From NCBI RefSeq assembly GCF_001476895.1, contig NZ_LDTB01000013.1:1-64000 (forward strand): a DNA stretch of 64,000 nucleotides. Reading direction: 5' to 3'. The DNA is from Sphingomonas endophytica. GTDB lineage: Bacteria; Pseudomonadota; Alphaproteobacteria; Sphingomonadales; Sphingomonadaceae. Numbering within the stretch: position 1 is the first letter of the stretch; each line of letters starts with the position of its first letter. Below are positions 26,273 through 34,606 of this stretch, one piece after another. The position numbers and the translations under genes were made by a program. A model generated the notes under the pieces. The model had not been told where the DNA came from and ran no database searches. It saw nothing but the letters and a program-made list of their open reading frames with translations.

Positions 26273-26716
26273 GTGACCGCCGCCTTGCCCCTCGACGAAC
26301 AGCTCTGCTTCACGCTCTACGCCGCCAGCATGGCGGTCGGCCGCGCGTACAAGCCGATGCTGGACGCGCTGGGCATCACCTATCCGCAATATCTGGTCCT
26401 CCACGCGCTCTGGGAGGAGGACCGGCGCACGGTCGGTGCGATCGCGGAGCGGCTGGCGCTCGAATCGAGCACCGTCACGCCCCTGGTGAAGCGGCTGGAG
26501 GCGAGCGGGCTGGTGACGCGACAGCGCGATCCGCGCGACGAACGTCAGGTGCGCGTCGCGCTGACCGACGCCGGTCAGGCGATGCGCGAGCGCTGCGGAT
26601 GCCTGGGAGAAGCGCTGGTGGCGCGAAGCGGAATGACGCTGGCGCAGATCGAGGCGCTCAACCGACAGGTCGGTGCGTTGCGCGATGCCGTGGCGGGCAC
26701 GACGCGCGCTTCCTGA
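26273..26716 (+). CDS. ohrR: MarR-family organic-peroxide-sensing repressor OhrR
   Basis: A 147-residue winged-helix regulator. The redox-sensing cysteine of the OhrR subgroup is present at Cys12 in LDEQLCFTLYAASM, and the MarR DNA-binding part appears as GAIAERLALESSTVTPLVKR followed by the wing RQRDPRDERQVRV. Oxidation of the Cys by organic hydroperoxide releases DNA in this family. A second Cys near residue 111 (ERCGCLG) could form the intersubunit disulfide of the two-Cys class. The GTG start at 26273 is supported by AGGA 7 nt upstream. Divergent from ohr, with operators between. Confidence 0.93.
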   Translation: MTAALPLDEQLCFTLYAASMAVGRAYKPMLDALGITYPQYLVLHALWEEDRRTVGAIAERLALESSTVTPLVKRLEASGLVTRQRDPRDERQVRVALTDAGQAMRERCGCLGEALVARSGMTLAQIEALNRQVGALRDAVAGTTRAS

Positions 26717-26845
26717 ACGAACCGCGCCCACCTGCGACAAAGCGACACACTTTCAGGACAATGCCGGGACAGGCGCGCGACAATCCGCTCCTACCTTCGT
26801 CATCAGGCCGCCGTCGCTGCGGTCCTGTAAGCAAAGGAGCGTATC

Positions 26846-27172
26846 ATGACCCGTTTCCAGACACTGCTCGCCGGCCTCGGCATGGCGGCGATGACGATCC
26901 CGGCAGTGGCCAGCGCCGCGCCGTGGCAGTCGGTCAACGCGCGCCAGGCGCGGCTCGACCAGCGGATCGACAACGGCCTGCGCAACGGCGCCTTGTCGCG
27001 GCGCGAGGCGGCACGGCTGCGCGCCGACTCACGCCAGTTGGTCCGGCTGGAGGAACGCTATCGCCGCAGCGGCGGGCTGTCGGGCTGGGAGCGCCAGGAT
27101 CTCAACCGCCGCTTCGATGCGCTGAGTACGCGCATCCGCTACGACAAGCGGGGCGGCGGTCGTTACCGCTGA
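26846..27172 (+). CDS. Secreted small hypothetical protein
   Basis: A 108-residue protein starting with a clear signal peptide (MTRFQTLLAGLGMAAMTIPA to VASAAP) and a strong AAAGGAG ribosome site. The mature part of about 80 residues is rich in Arg and Asp with helical heptad-like spacing (RQARLDQRIDNGLRNGALSR, then LRADSRQLVRLEERYRR). Similar Arg-rich periplasmic proteins recur in sphingomonads; no domain name could be assigned. The 3' end overlaps the convergent GST gene by 10 bp. It could be a nucleic-acid- or envelope-associated periplasmic factor, but nothing in the sequence proves it. Confidence 0.7.
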   Translation: MTRFQTLLAGLGMAAMTIPAVASAAPWQSVNARQARLDQRIDNGLRNGALSRREAARLRADSRQLVRLEERYRRSGGLSGWERQDLNRRFDALSTRIRYDKRGGGRYR

Positions 27173-27786
27173 GCCGCACCCTCCTGCTCCGCCAGCAGCG
27201 CATCGTCGATCGCGACCGCGCGCTGCCAGGCGGGGCGCTCGTGCAGCCGGTCGAGATAGGCCATGAACGTCTCGCGCTTTTCCAGCAGGCCGAATTGCGT
27301 GAACCAGCCGATCGCACTGCCGACATAGACGTCGGCGGCGGTGAAGCGGTCGCCGGCGATATAGTCGTGCGCCGCCACCCCCAGCTCGATCGCGTCGACG
27401 GCCTGCGCGAAGCTGCCGTATCCGACCATGCCCTGTCGGCCCACAGGCACCTCGACGCCCAGCACCCGGTCGATCATCGCCCCCTCGAGCGGGCCGGCGG
27501 TGAAGAACATCCAGCGCAGATAGGGCGCCCGCTCGCGACCGCGCGGGGCGAGGCCGGCGGCCGGAAACGCCTCGGCCAGATAGGCGCAGATCGCCGCCGC
27601 CTCGCTGACCACCGCGCCATCGTGAACGATCGTCGGCACCTTGCCGAGCGGATTGGCCTCGACCAGCGCGGCGGGCTTGCCGTTCCAGTCGACCAGCACC
27701 GTCTCATAGGGCTCGCCGATCTCCTCCAGCATCCAGCGGGCGATGCGCCCGCGCGACATCGGATGGGTGAAGAAGGTCAGGGTCAT
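27163..27786 (-). CDS. Glutathione S-transferase
   Basis: A 207-residue two-domain protein. The thioredoxin-like N-terminal domain includes FFTHPMSRGRIARWMLEEIG with a catalytic Ser or Tyr region near residue 11, the glutathione-binding KVPTIVHDG and VSEAAAICAYLAEAF. The C-terminal helical domain contains the capping motif TAADVYVGSAIGWFTQFG. It likely conjugates or thiolates a small electrophile; the substrate is unknown. Its start overlaps the dienelactone hydrolase stop (ATGA, 27783-27786), so the two are coupled and may act together in aromatic or xenobiotic metabolism. Cytoplasmic. Confidence 0.88.
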   Translation of the reverse strand: MTLTFFTHPMSRGRIARWMLEEIGEPYETVLVDWNGKPAALVEANPLGKVPTIVHDGAVVSEAAAICAYLAEAFPAAGLAPRGRERAPYLRWMFFTAGPLEGAMIDRVLGVEVPVGRQGMVGYGSFAQAVDAIELGVAAHDYIAGDRFTAADVYVGSAIGWFTQFGLLEKRETFMAYLDRLHERPAWQRAVAIDDALLAEQEGAAQR

Positions 27787-28670
27787 GCGCGCGCGTCCAG
27801 ATGCCGGTGGAAGAAGCCGATCGTGCGATCCCAGGCGAGATCGGCGGCGGCCTTGTCGTAACGCTCCGCAGACGTGTCGTTGTTGAAGGCATGGTCGACG
27901 CCGGGATAGGTGAACGCCTCGACCGGCTTGCCCGCCGCCTTCAGCGCCGCCACCCACGGCTCGCCGGTCTGCGCCACGCGGGCATCCTTGCCGGCGTAAT
28001 GGAGCATCAGCGGCACCGGCAGTTTCGGCGCCTCCGCCGGATCGGGGGCCGGCCCGTAATAGCTGACCACCGCCGCCAGCGCCGGACCACCCGCCAGCGC
28101 GACGCGGTCGGCGAGCGCCCCGCCCCAGCAGAAGCCGACCGCCCCGACGCGCCCCGTCCCATGCGCGAGCTTGCCCAGCCGCGCGACCGTGCCGGTGGCG
28201 GCGCGCAGCACCGCCTCCATATCGGCCTTGCCGATCAGGTCGCGGGCGGCGTTTTCGTCGGCGGGGGTGCCGCCCTGCGCGGACAGAAAGTCCGGCGCGA
28301 CCGCGAAGAAACCCGCCAGCGCGATCCGCCGCACGACATCCTCGATATGCGGTTGCAGCCCGCGATTCTCGTGGATCACCATTACCGCACCGACCGGACG
28401 CCCCGCATCGCGCGGGGCGGCGAAATAGCCGGTCATGTCGGTACCGTCCGCCAGCCGATAGCCACCCTTGCGCGTCACCAGTCGCGGGTCGGCGGGATCG
28501 ATCCGCGCCGCCGCCGCCGGGGAGGCCGCGATGCCCAGGATCAACGCCTCGGCCGCCGCCGCCGATCCGGCCAGCGCCGTCATCTGCCGCAACAGCGTAC
28601 GCCGGTCGCGATGGTCATGGGTGTAGGCGTCGTACAGGCCGATCGCTCGATCGCGCAGGCTGGGGTCCAC
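27783..28670 (-). CDS. Dienelactone hydrolase family alpha/beta hydrolase
   Basis: A 295-residue protein with a catalytic triad recognisable as Cys181 in VGFCWGGAL, Asp229 in AGKDARV and His260 in GVDHAFNN; Glu101 in HENRG is the residue that activates the Cys in dienelactone hydrolases. Residues 22-57 (DRRTLLRQMTALAGSAAAAE onward) look like a twin-arginine signal or an amphipathic N-terminal extension, so periplasmic export is possible. Coupled to the downstream GST. Annotated family members are often named carboxymethylenebutenolidase, but the substrate is not shown here. Confidence 0.85.
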   Translation of the reverse strand: MDPSLRDRAIGLYDAYTHDHRDRRTLLRQMTALAGSAAAAEALILGIAASPAAAARIDPADPRLVTRKGGYRLADGTDMTGYFAAPRDAGRPVGAVMVIHENRGLQPHIEDVVRRIALAGFFAVAPDFLSAQGGTPADENAARDLIGKADMEAVLRAATGTVARLGKLAHGTGRVGAVGFCWGGALADRVALAGGPALAAVVSYYGPAPDPAEAPKLPVPLMLHYAGKDARVAQTGEPWVAALKAAGKPVEAFTYPGVDHAFNNDTSAERYDKAAADLAWDRTIGFFHRHLDARA

Positions 28671-28948
28671 GGCACTTCTCCTGCCGATTCGCGTGACTTA
28701 GGGTGCGAGCGTAGCGGGAAGCGGGAGCGGGAGGAAGCGAGCGCCGCGCCTCGGGGGCCATCGCCTGCTCAGGTGGGGGCTTATCGCTCTACCGTCTTGG
28801 CGATCCGGCTGACACAAGGTGGCGGGTCCGTGTGTCGGGGGCGCCTCGACACTCGACAGACATAGGCCCCTGCCTGCGCAGCAGGGGCGACGGGTTATGC
28901 GAAGACGATGCGCGACACCGTATCACGCCATCTGCCCCGCCGTGACGC
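28671..28948. other. Intergenic region without a gene; contains one repeat-like hairpin
   Basis: I see no coding region in this 278-bp gap between the dienelactone hydrolase start and the clpS stop. It contains a stem-loop, GCCCCTGC (28866-28873) with GCAGGGGC (28881-28888), set in gacataggcccctgcctgcg. The same text, in opposite orientation, occurs between pheS and pheT (56348-56378), so it is an interspersed repeat. Confidence 0.5.
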
Positions 28949-29302
28949 CTACGCCTTCTCCAGCGTGCATTGCAGCGGGTGCTGGTTCTGCCGCGCGAAG
29001 TCCATCACCTGGCTGACCTTGGTTTCGGCCACCTCGTAGCTGAACACCCCGCACACCCCGACGCCCTTCTGGTGGACGTGGAGCATCACCCGCGTCGCCT
29101 CTTCCATGTTCATGCGAAAGAAGCGTTGCAGACACAGCACGACGAATTCCATCGGCGTGTAATCGTCGTTGAGCATCAGGACGCGATAGGGCGTCGGCTT
29201 CTTGGTACGCGCGCGCGTGCGCGTGGCGATGCCGACCCCGGTGCCGTCACCGTCGGCATCGTCGCTCTGGCCTGCGGCCATCGGGACATTCAGCTGCTGC
29301 AT
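28949..29302 (-). CDS. clpS: ATP-dependent Clp protease adaptor ClpS
   Basis: A 117-residue adaptor that delivers N-degron substrates to ClpAP. It has an unstructured, acidic N-terminus ([10 protein letters not shown]), then the ClpS core: [18 protein letters not shown] with the N-degron pocket Asn/Asp residues, [15 protein letters not shown] and [20 protein letters not shown]. The ATG at 29302 is preferred. The clpA gene, often the neighbour, is not adjacent here: the upstream gene is the phasin, and a terminator separates them. Cytoplasmic. Confidence 0.93.
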   Translation of the reverse strand: MQQLNVPMAAGQSDDADGDGTGVGIATRTRARTKKPTPYRVLMLNDDYTPMEFVVLCLQRFFRMNMEEATRVMLHVHQKGVGVCGVFSYEVAETKVSQVMDFARQNQHPLQCTLEKA

Positions 29303-29356
29303 GGACACGCGCGGAATATGGCACGGCGGCGCGGGAGGGCAAGCCCGCAATCGCGC

Positions 29357-29390
29357 AAAAAGAAAGGGCGGCCGCCGGTCGCGACCGCCC
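29357..29390 (-). terminator. Rho-independent terminator after the phasin gene
   Basis: Reading the minus strand, GGGCGGTC pairs with GGCCGCCC (one G-U) around a 9-nt loop, followed by TTTCTTTTT. It lies 24 bp after the phasin stop and before clpS, so it probably ends the phasin transcript. Confidence 0.7.
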
Positions 29391-29413
29391 CATCCTGTCG
29401 CCGTGCGCGCCGA

Positions 29414-30211
29414 TCAGGCCGCGGTACGGAACTTGTCGGCGGCGACCGCCACGCGGTTCTGGAGCGGCTTGGCGACATCGCCCGCCAGCTTCAGCGACGC
29501 TTCGGTCGAACGCGACGCTTCCTTGACGATCGCGTCGAAGGCGGCGCGGACGTAATCGGCCTGGATCTGCACCAGCTCGGTCGGCGACTTCACCGACGCC
29601 AGCGTCTGGAACATCGCGGCGGTGCTGTCGTAGCGGGCGCGTGCGAAGGTGGCGGCGTCCTGGCCCAGCGTCTCGAAGCCCTGCGCGGCGATGCGCGCCG
29701 ACTCGACCAGCGCCTCGACGTTACCCTTGCCGAAATCGGCGAGGTCCTCGGCGACCTTGCGGCTCTTCTCGACCGCGACGCGGGTCTGCTCGCCGACATT
29801 GGCGAACGCGGTCTTGGTCTGCTCCTGCGCCTTTTCGGCGAACGACGTCACGGTCTCGTTCATGGTCACTTCCTTCACTTCAACAGACGCCGCGGGCGCG
29901 GCAGGACGAAGATCGACATCCGCCACCGGCGCAACGGCCGGGGCAGGTTCCGGAGCGGAAACGGGCGCGGCGGCCACCGGCTCGGGTGCCACGACCGGCT
30001 CGGACGCCGGCGCGGCGACCGGCTTTGCGACCGGAGTCGGCGCGTCAGGGGCAGGGTTGGCCAGCATCGGCGGCACCGCGATGTCGGGCGCGACCTCGGG
30101 CAGGGCCGGCGGGGTTGCAAGCGGCGCCGCGACCTTCGCCGCGCCGCGTGGCCGACGCACCGCGTTACCGCCCGCCTTCTTCGACTCGCCCTTGCCGGTC
30201 TGGTCCACCAT
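29414..30211 (-). CDS. phaP: Phasin family protein (PHA granule-associated)
   Basis: A 265-residue protein with two parts. Residues about 1-130 are a low-complexity Pro/Ala/Val-rich region (for example PALPEVAPDIAVPPMLANPA), and the C-terminal 135 residues are the helical phasin domain (ETVTSFAEKAQEQTKTAFAN and the amphipathic EASRSTEASLKLAGDVAKPL). The start at 30211 has GGAG 9 nt upstream. Just upstream are two TGC-N3-GCA sites and a recognisable promoter, suggesting PhaR-type control. It follows phaC on the same strand with 83 bp between. The internal ATG at the phasin domain (MNETVT) is a possible alternative start giving a short phasin. Confidence 0.85.
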   Translation of the reverse strand: MVDQTGKGESKKAGGNAVRRPRGAAKVAAPLATPPALPEVAPDIAVPPMLANPAPDAPTPVAKPVAAPASEPVVAPEPVAAAPVSAPEPAPAVAPVADVDLRPAAPAASVEVKEVTMNETVTSFAEKAQEQTKTAFANVGEQTRVAVEKSRKVAEDLADFGKGNVEALVESARIAAQGFETLGQDAATFARARYDSTAAMFQTLASVKSPTELVQIQADYVRAAFDAIVKEASRSTEASLKLAGDVAKPLQNRVAVAADKFRTAA

Positions 30212-30228
30212 CTGAGCCCGCTCCGTTA

Positions 30229-30244
30229 TTGCTGCGCTGCACAA
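30229..30244. promoter_or_regulatory. Putative PhaR operator overlapping the phasin -10
   Basis: TTGCTGCGCTGCACAA; on the minus strand it reads TTGTGCAGCGCA, containing the TGC-N3-GCA core used by PhaR-type PHA regulators. It overlaps the -10 hexamer of the phasin promoter, the position expected for repression. Confidence 0.6.
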
Positions 30245-30269
30245 TAATCGCGGATCGTCCCAATTTCAA
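30241..30269 (-). promoter_or_regulatory. Sigma-70-type promoter of the phasin gene
   Basis: On the minus strand TTGAAA (30264-30269) and TATTGT (30241-30246) are separated by exactly 17 nt. The -10 overlaps one PhaR-like site, and the -35 is 4 bp from the second site. Confidence 0.6.
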
Positions 30270-30273
30270 GCCC

Positions 30274-30288
30274 GTTGTGCAGCGCAAC
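30274..30288. promoter_or_regulatory. Second putative PhaR operator, upstream of the phasin -35
   Basis: GTTGTGCAGCGCAAC contains TGCAGCGCA, the same core as the site at 30229 in inverted orientation: the two share a 12-base inverted arm (TTGTGCAGCGCA). It ends 7 bp from the phaC stop. Confidence 0.6.
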
Positions 30289-30294
30289 ATTTCT

Positions 30295-31977
30295 TTACCG
30301 GGCGCGCACATAGCTGCCCGGCGCATCCTCGATCGCGGGCAACGCGCCCTCGCCCGGACGGCGCGCGCCCGCCGTCGCCACCTCGGCCGGCGCCAGCGCG
30401 CGCAACCACGCCGCCCAGTCGTTCCACCAGCTGCCCTTCACCTCGCGCGCGCCGGCGACGAACGCCTCGAGCGACTCAGCGGGCGCGTCGTTGATCCAGT
30501 GCTGGTATTTGTTGGCGGCGGGCGGATTGACGACCCCGGCGATATGCCCCGACCCCGCCAGCACGAAGCGCAACGGCCCGCGCAACTGCTGCGTCAGCTT
30601 CCACACGCTGTCGGCCGGCGCGATATGATCCTCGCGCCCGGCCTGGATATAGGCGGGCGTCGTCACCGTCGTCAGGTCCAGCGGCACGCCCGCGACGCTC
30701 ATCGCGCCCGGCTGCACCAGCAGGTTGTCGCGGTACAGGTCGGTCAGATAGGCCAGATGCCATTTCGCGGGCAGATTGGTGACGTCGCCGTTCCAGTGAA
30801 GCAGGTCGAAGGGCGCATACTCCTTGCCGAGCAGATAGTTGTTGGTGACGTAATTCCAGATCAGGTCGCGCCCGCGCAGCAGGTTGAAGGTCGCGGCCAG
30901 ATAACGTCCGTCGAGGAAACCCTGCGGACTGAGCGCCGAGATCATCTTGAGCTGTTCGTCGTCGACGAAGTGCAGCAGGTCGCCCGCGCGGCTGAAATCG
31001 ACCTGCGCGGTCAGGAAGGTCGCGCTGGCCACCTTCTCCGCCTCCCCGCGCGCCTGCAGCACCGCCAGCGTCGCGGCCAGCGTCGTGCCCGCGACGCAAT
31101 AGCCGACCGTATGGACTGCCCGCACCGTCAGCAGGTCGCGGATCGTCTCCACCGCCTCGATCTGCGCCGCGACGTAATCGTCCCACATCACGTCGGCCAT
31201 CGACGCGTCCGCCGACTTCCACGACACCATGAACACCGTGATGCCCTGGTCGACGGCCCAGCGGATGAAGCTCTTCTCCGGGCTCAGGTCCAGAATGTAG
31301 AAGCGGTTGATCCACGGCGGGAAGATCACCAGCGGCGTCTCCAGCACCTGTCCGGTGGTCGGCGTATACTGGATCAGTTCGTACAGCGCCGCGCGCTTCA
31401 CTACCTTGCCCGGCGTCGCGGCCAGGTTGCGCCCGACCTCGAAGGCGCTGCCATCGGTATGGGTGAGCTGCCCCTTGCCGATATCGGCCAGCATGTTGTT
31501 GAGGCCGGTCAACAGATTCTGTCCGCGCGTCTCGATCGTCTTCTCGATCACCTCCGGGTTGGTCAGCGCGAAGTTCGACGGGCTCATCGCGTCCACGAAG
31601 CCGGCGGTGGCGAAGCGCAGCTGCGCGCGCGTCTTGTCGTCCACGCCTTCCAGCGCATCGACCCCGCGCAGCATGTGATCGGCGATCAGCGCATAGCTCT
31701 GCCGGATCCAGTCGAACGCCGGATGGGCGCGCCACGCCGGATTGGCGAAACGGCGGTCCTTCTCCTTCGGCCGCTCCGCCTCCGGCGAAGGGGGCGCGGT
31801 GAAGCGCTGCCAGAGGTTCAGATAATCGGTCCAGAAGTCGCGCGCCTGTTCCGCCACGCTGTCGGGTGGCGCGAGCGGCATCCCCGCCTCCAGCATCATC
31901 TGCTGCGCGCGGCCGGTCAGCCACGTCCAGTGCTGAAGATCGGCCAGATCGGGAATCGGCGGTGTCGGCTGGGTCAC
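30295..31977 (-). CDS. phaC: Class I polyhydroxyalkanoate synthase
   Basis: A 560-residue enzyme polymerising 3-hydroxyacyl-CoA into PHA granules. It has the lipase-box-like GYCVAG (292-297) with catalytic Cys294, Asp450 in AGREDHIAP and His478 in GSGHIAGVVNPP, completing the triad. The N-terminal region (FWTDYLNLWQRF, KDRRFANPAWRAHPAFDW) is typical of class I enzymes. The start is GTG at 31977 with AGAGGA about 7 nt upstream. The phasin gene follows on the same strand; phaA/phaB are not in the window. Divergent from the aminotransferase at 32111. Confidence 0.95.
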   Translation of the reverse strand: MTQPTPPIPDLADLQHWTWLTGRAQQMMLEAGMPLAPPDSVAEQARDFWTDYLNLWQRFTAPPSPEAERPKEKDRRFANPAWRAHPAFDWIRQSYALIADHMLRGVDALEGVDDKTRAQLRFATAGFVDAMSPSNFALTNPEVIEKTIETRGQNLLTGLNNMLADIGKGQLTHTDGSAFEVGRNLAATPGKVVKRAALYELIQYTPTTGQVLETPLVIFPPWINRFYILDLSPEKSFIRWAVDQGITVFMVSWKSADASMADVMWDDYVAAQIEAVETIRDLLTVRAVHTVGYCVAGTTLAATLAVLQARGEAEKVASATFLTAQVDFSRAGDLLHFVDDEQLKMISALSPQGFLDGRYLAATFNLLRGRDLIWNYVTNNYLLGKEYAPFDLLHWNGDVTNLPAKWHLAYLTDLYRDNLLVQPGAMSVAGVPLDLTTVTTPAYIQAGREDHIAPADSVWKLTQQLRGPLRFVLAGSGHIAGVVNPPAANKYQHWINDAPAESLEAFVAGAREVKGSWWNDWAAWLRALAPAEVATAGARRPGEGALPAIEDAPGSYVRAR

Positions 31978-32110
31978 GCTACATCCTCTCGCCCCGCCAC
32001 GTAGCGCAACGACATTGCGGCGCGAAGTCGGTCGACAGGCTTTTTCTTGTTCGGGGTGCCGCGCGCGCCGATTGCGCGTATAGCCGGTCGCGCAAAGGAG
32101 TATCGATCCC

Positions 32111-33319
32111 GTGTCCGACGAATTCTACCGCATGAAGCGCCTGCCGCCCTATGTCATCGCCGAGGTCAATGCGATGCGGGCGCAGGCGCGCGCGGGTGGC
32201 GAGGACATTATCGATCTGGGCATGGGCAACCCCGACCTGCCGCCCCCCGACCATGTCATCGCCAAGCTGATCGAGGTGGCGCAGAAGCCGTCGGCGCATG
32301 GCTATTCGCAGTCGCGCGGTATCCCGGGGCTGCGGCGCGCGCAGGCCAATTACTATGGCCGCCGCTTCGGCGTCGATATCGATCCCGAAACCGAGGTCGT
32401 GGTGACGATGGGGTCGAAGGAGGGGCTGGCCAGCCTCGCCACCGCGATCACCGCGCCGGGCGACGTCGTGCTGGCGCCCAACCCCAGCTATCCGATCCAC
32501 ACCTTCGGCTTCATCATCGCCGGCGCGACGATCCGCGCGGTGCCGACGACGCCGGACGAACATTATTTCGAGAGCCTGCAACGCGCGATGGAATTCACCA
32601 TCCCGCGCCCCAGCGTGCTGGTCGTCAACTATCCGTCGAACCCGACCGCCGAAACCGTCGACCTCGCCTTCTACGAGCGGCTGGTGGCGTGGGCGCGTGA
32701 GAACCAGGTCTGGATCCTGTCCGACCTCGCCTATTCCGAGCTGTATTTCGACGGCAAGCCGACCGTCTCGATCCTGCAGGTGCCGGGCGCCAAGGACGTC
32801 GCGATCGAATTCACCAGCCTGTCGAAGACCTATTCGATGGCCGGCTGGCGGATCGGCTTCGCGGTCGGCAACAAGAAGCTGATCGCGGCGATGACGCGCG
32901 TGAAGTCGTACCTCGATTACGGCGCGTTCACGCCCGTTCAGGCGGCGGCATGCGCGGCGCTGAACGGTCCGCAGGATATCGTCGAGAAGAACCGCCAGCT
33001 CTATCACAAGCGCCGCGACGTACTGGTCGAGAGCTTCGGTCGTGCCGGCTGGGACATCCCCGCCCCGCCCGCCAGCATGTTCGCCTGGGCGCCGCTGCCG
33101 CCCGCGCTGAAGCATCTCGGCAGCCTGGAATTCTCGAAGCAGTTGCTGACCCACGCCAAGGTCGCGGTCGCACCGGGCGTCGGTTACGGCGAGAATGGCG
33201 AAGGCTTCGTCCGGATCGCGATGGTCGAGAACGAACAGCGGCTGCGGCAGGCGGCGCGCAACGTGAAGCGCTATCTGCAAAGCATGGGGGTCAACACGCC
33301 GGGCAAGGCGGCGGGCTGA
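32111..33319 (+). CDS. AlaC/LL-DAP-type class I aminotransferase
   Basis: A 402-residue PLP-dependent fold-type I enzyme. The PLP-lysine is in SLSKTYSMAGWRIGF; other conserved points are GMGNPDLPPPD, NPSYPIHTFGF, NYPSNPTAE and a C-terminal GEGFVRIAMVE with the substrate-binding Arg. The overall sequence matches the group annotated either as glutamate-pyruvate transaminase AlaC or as LL-diaminopimelate aminotransferase; I cannot separate these by motif. The GTG start at 32111 follows AAAGGAG by 10 nt. Cytoplasmic amino-acid metabolism; divergent from phaC. Confidence 0.86.
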   Translation: MSDEFYRMKRLPPYVIAEVNAMRAQARAGGEDIIDLGMGNPDLPPPDHVIAKLIEVAQKPSAHGYSQSRGIPGLRRAQANYYGRRFGVDIDPETEVVVTMGSKEGLASLATAITAPGDVVLAPNPSYPIHTFGFIIAGATIRAVPTTPDEHYFESLQRAMEFTIPRPSVLVVNYPSNPTAETVDLAFYERLVAWARENQVWILSDLAYSELYFDGKPTVSILQVPGAKDVAIEFTSLSKTYSMAGWRIGFAVGNKKLIAAMTRVKSYLDYGAFTPVQAAACAALNGPQDIVEKNRQLYHKRRDVLVESFGRAGWDIPAPPASMFAWAPLPPALKHLGSLEFSKQLLTHAKVAVAPGVGYGENGEGFVRIAMVENEQRLRQAARNVKRYLQSMGVNTPGKAAG

Positions 33320-33338
33320 CGCCCGGGACACGTAGCGC

Positions 33339-33413
33339 GTCATTGCGAGCGTAGCGAAGCGATCCAGGGGTGGATCAGGACGCTCTGGATTGCTGCGATA
33401 CGCTCGCAATGAC
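33339..33413. repeat. GTCATTGCGAGCG inverted-repeat element, copy 2
   Basis: Left arm GTCATTGCGAGCGTAGCG (from 33339) and right arm ending CGCTCGCAATGAC (33413) form a long imperfect hairpin with 'gatccag' and 'ctggat' at the inner boundary. It lies between the aminotransferase and the GNAT gene. Confidence 0.8.
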
Positions 33414-33435
33414 GGCTCGGGTTCCGCCAGCGCGA

Positions 33436-33867
33436 TCAGTCCAGCCGCTTCGACAGGAAGAAGCGCGCCTCGCCGGGCGGATAATCGTCGATCCGCCCGA
33501 ACACGCCGTATCCGAGCTTTTCGTAGAAGCCGCGCGCCTGGAAGCTGAACGTGTCGAGCCAGACGCCGATACAGTCCAGCCGTCGTGCCTCCGCCTCGGC
33601 GGCGCGCATCAGCGCACTGCCCTGCCCCTGGCCGCGCGCTTCCGGCGGCAACGCCAGATATTTGACGAACAGCCAGCGGTAGCTCGCTTCCGCCCACAGG
33701 CCGCCGATGATCGCGCCGGCATCGTCGCGGATCACGATCGCGACCTTGTTACGGTCGGTCTGACCGGCCGCGGCATCATTGTGCGCCACCAGCGGCGCGA
33801 GGATCGCCGCCAGTTCGGTGTCGCCGGGGGCAGGGACGATCTCGATGTCGGGTGAGGAGGTGGTCAT
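33436..33867 (-). CDS. GNAT-family N-acetyltransferase
   Basis: A 143-residue protein with the GNAT fold. The acetyl-CoA pyrophosphate loop is LPPEARGQGQGSALM (the Q/RxxGxG/A motif) followed by EAEARRLDCIGVWLDTFSFQ and ARGFYEKLGYGVFGR, which are motifs A and B. Short N-terminal strands (EIVPAPGDTELAA) precede. The substrate is undefined; small-molecule or peptide N-acetylation is expected. The ATG at 33867 begins MTTSSPDIEI. Downstream of sspB on the same strand with 179 bp between and two hairpins, so probably independently transcribed. Confidence 0.82.
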   Translation of the reverse strand: MTTSSPDIEIVPAPGDTELAAILAPLVAHNDAAAGQTDRNKVAIVIRDDAGAIIGGLWAEASYRWLFVKYLALPPEARGQGQGSALMRAAEAEARRLDCIGVWLDTFSFQARGFYEKLGYGVFGRIDDYPPGEARFFLSKRLD

Positions 33868-33944
33868 GACGGAAGCGGTATGGCGCAGGAATTCCGTAGC
33901 GGCCACCCCGTCATGCCGGAACGCCTTACTCGCGAGCGGGGCAC

Positions 33945-33967
33945 GTCATGGGAGTGAATCCCATGAC
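33945..33967. other. Perfect 9-bp stem-loop between sspB and the GNAT gene
   Basis: GTCATGGGA (33945-33953) and TCCCATGAC (33959-33967) pair around a 5-nt loop. No T-run follows, so it may be a processing or regulatory structure rather than a terminator. Confidence 0.45.
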
Positions 33968-34018
33968 ATCGGATGTGCCCATGGCGCGCCGGCCGTGCCG
34001 GTGCGTCGCGTTGCGACT

Positions 34019-34038
34019 GCGGCGCATCGCTGCGCCGC
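34019..34038 (-). terminator. Stem-loop just after the sspB stop
   Basis: Minus-strand GCGGCGCA and TGCGCCGC, 8-bp stem with a 4-nt loop, 8 bp after the sspB stop codon. No T-run follows, so termination is only suggested by position and strength. Confidence 0.45.
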
Positions 34039-34046
34039 TCGCACCG

Positions 34047-34532
34047 TCACTTCTTCCGTTTGAAATCCACCGCGACGACGTTTGAGCCGTCCTCGACCGG
34101 GGTGACGGTCGGGCCGTCGTTCTCCGCCGGGTCGTGCCCGCCGGGGCCATCGCCCGGCCCTTCCTGCGCCTGGAAACGCAACTCGAAGTTCACCGTAGGA
34201 TCGTGGAAGCCCGTGATCGCCGAATAGGGGATGACCAGCTTCGACGGCACCTGGTTGAAGCTGAGCCCGACCGAGAAGCGTTCCTGATCGACCGTCAGAT
34301 CCCAGAAGCGGTTCTGGAGCACGATCGTCATCTCATCCGGAAAACGCTCGATCAGCCGCTGCGGGATATCGACCCCGGGCGCCTGCGTCTTGAAGGTGAT
34401 GTAGAAGTGGTGCTCGCCCGGCAGACCGCCCGACTCGGCCACGGTTCCCAGCACGCGCCCCACGACCGCGCGCAGGGCTTCCTGCACGATTTCGTCATAG
34501 GGGATCAGGCTGTCGGGCAGCATATCGCTCAT
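34047..34532 (-). CDS. sspB: SspB-family ClpXP adaptor (alpha-type)
   Basis: A 161-residue protein of the SspB family. Its core has ALRAVVGRVLGTVAESGG, GEHHFYITFKTQAPGVDIPQ and VGLSFNQVPSKLVIPYSAIT, the substrate-groove strands of alphaproteobacterial SspB. A disordered Gly/Pro/Asp-rich linker follows, then the C-terminal NVVAVDFKRKK, the XB tail that binds ClpX. It delivers ssrA-tagged and other substrates to ClpXP. In this group it is often encoded near the his operon, as here (divergent, 74 bp from hisB). Cytoplasmic. Confidence 0.9.
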   Translation of the reverse strand: MSDMLPDSLIPYDEIVQEALRAVVGRVLGTVAESGGLPGEHHFYITFKTQAPGVDIPQRLIERFPDEMTIVLQNRFWDLTVDQERFSVGLSFNQVPSKLVIPYSAITGFHDPTVNFELRFQAQEGPGDGPGGHDPAENDGPTVTPVEDGSNVVAVDFKRKK

Positions 34533-34606
34533 GCCCGCATGGGTAGCGCGCCGGGCGGTGCGGTCAAGGTTGCTTGGTGCGTCACCCGCGTTATGGAGAC
34601 AGCACC

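Noticed and set aside
29641..32004. A 787-codon plus-strand frame opposite phaP and phaC
   Set aside because: Low-complexity Arg/Pro text without motifs; the minus strand encodes a complete PHA synthase and phasin.
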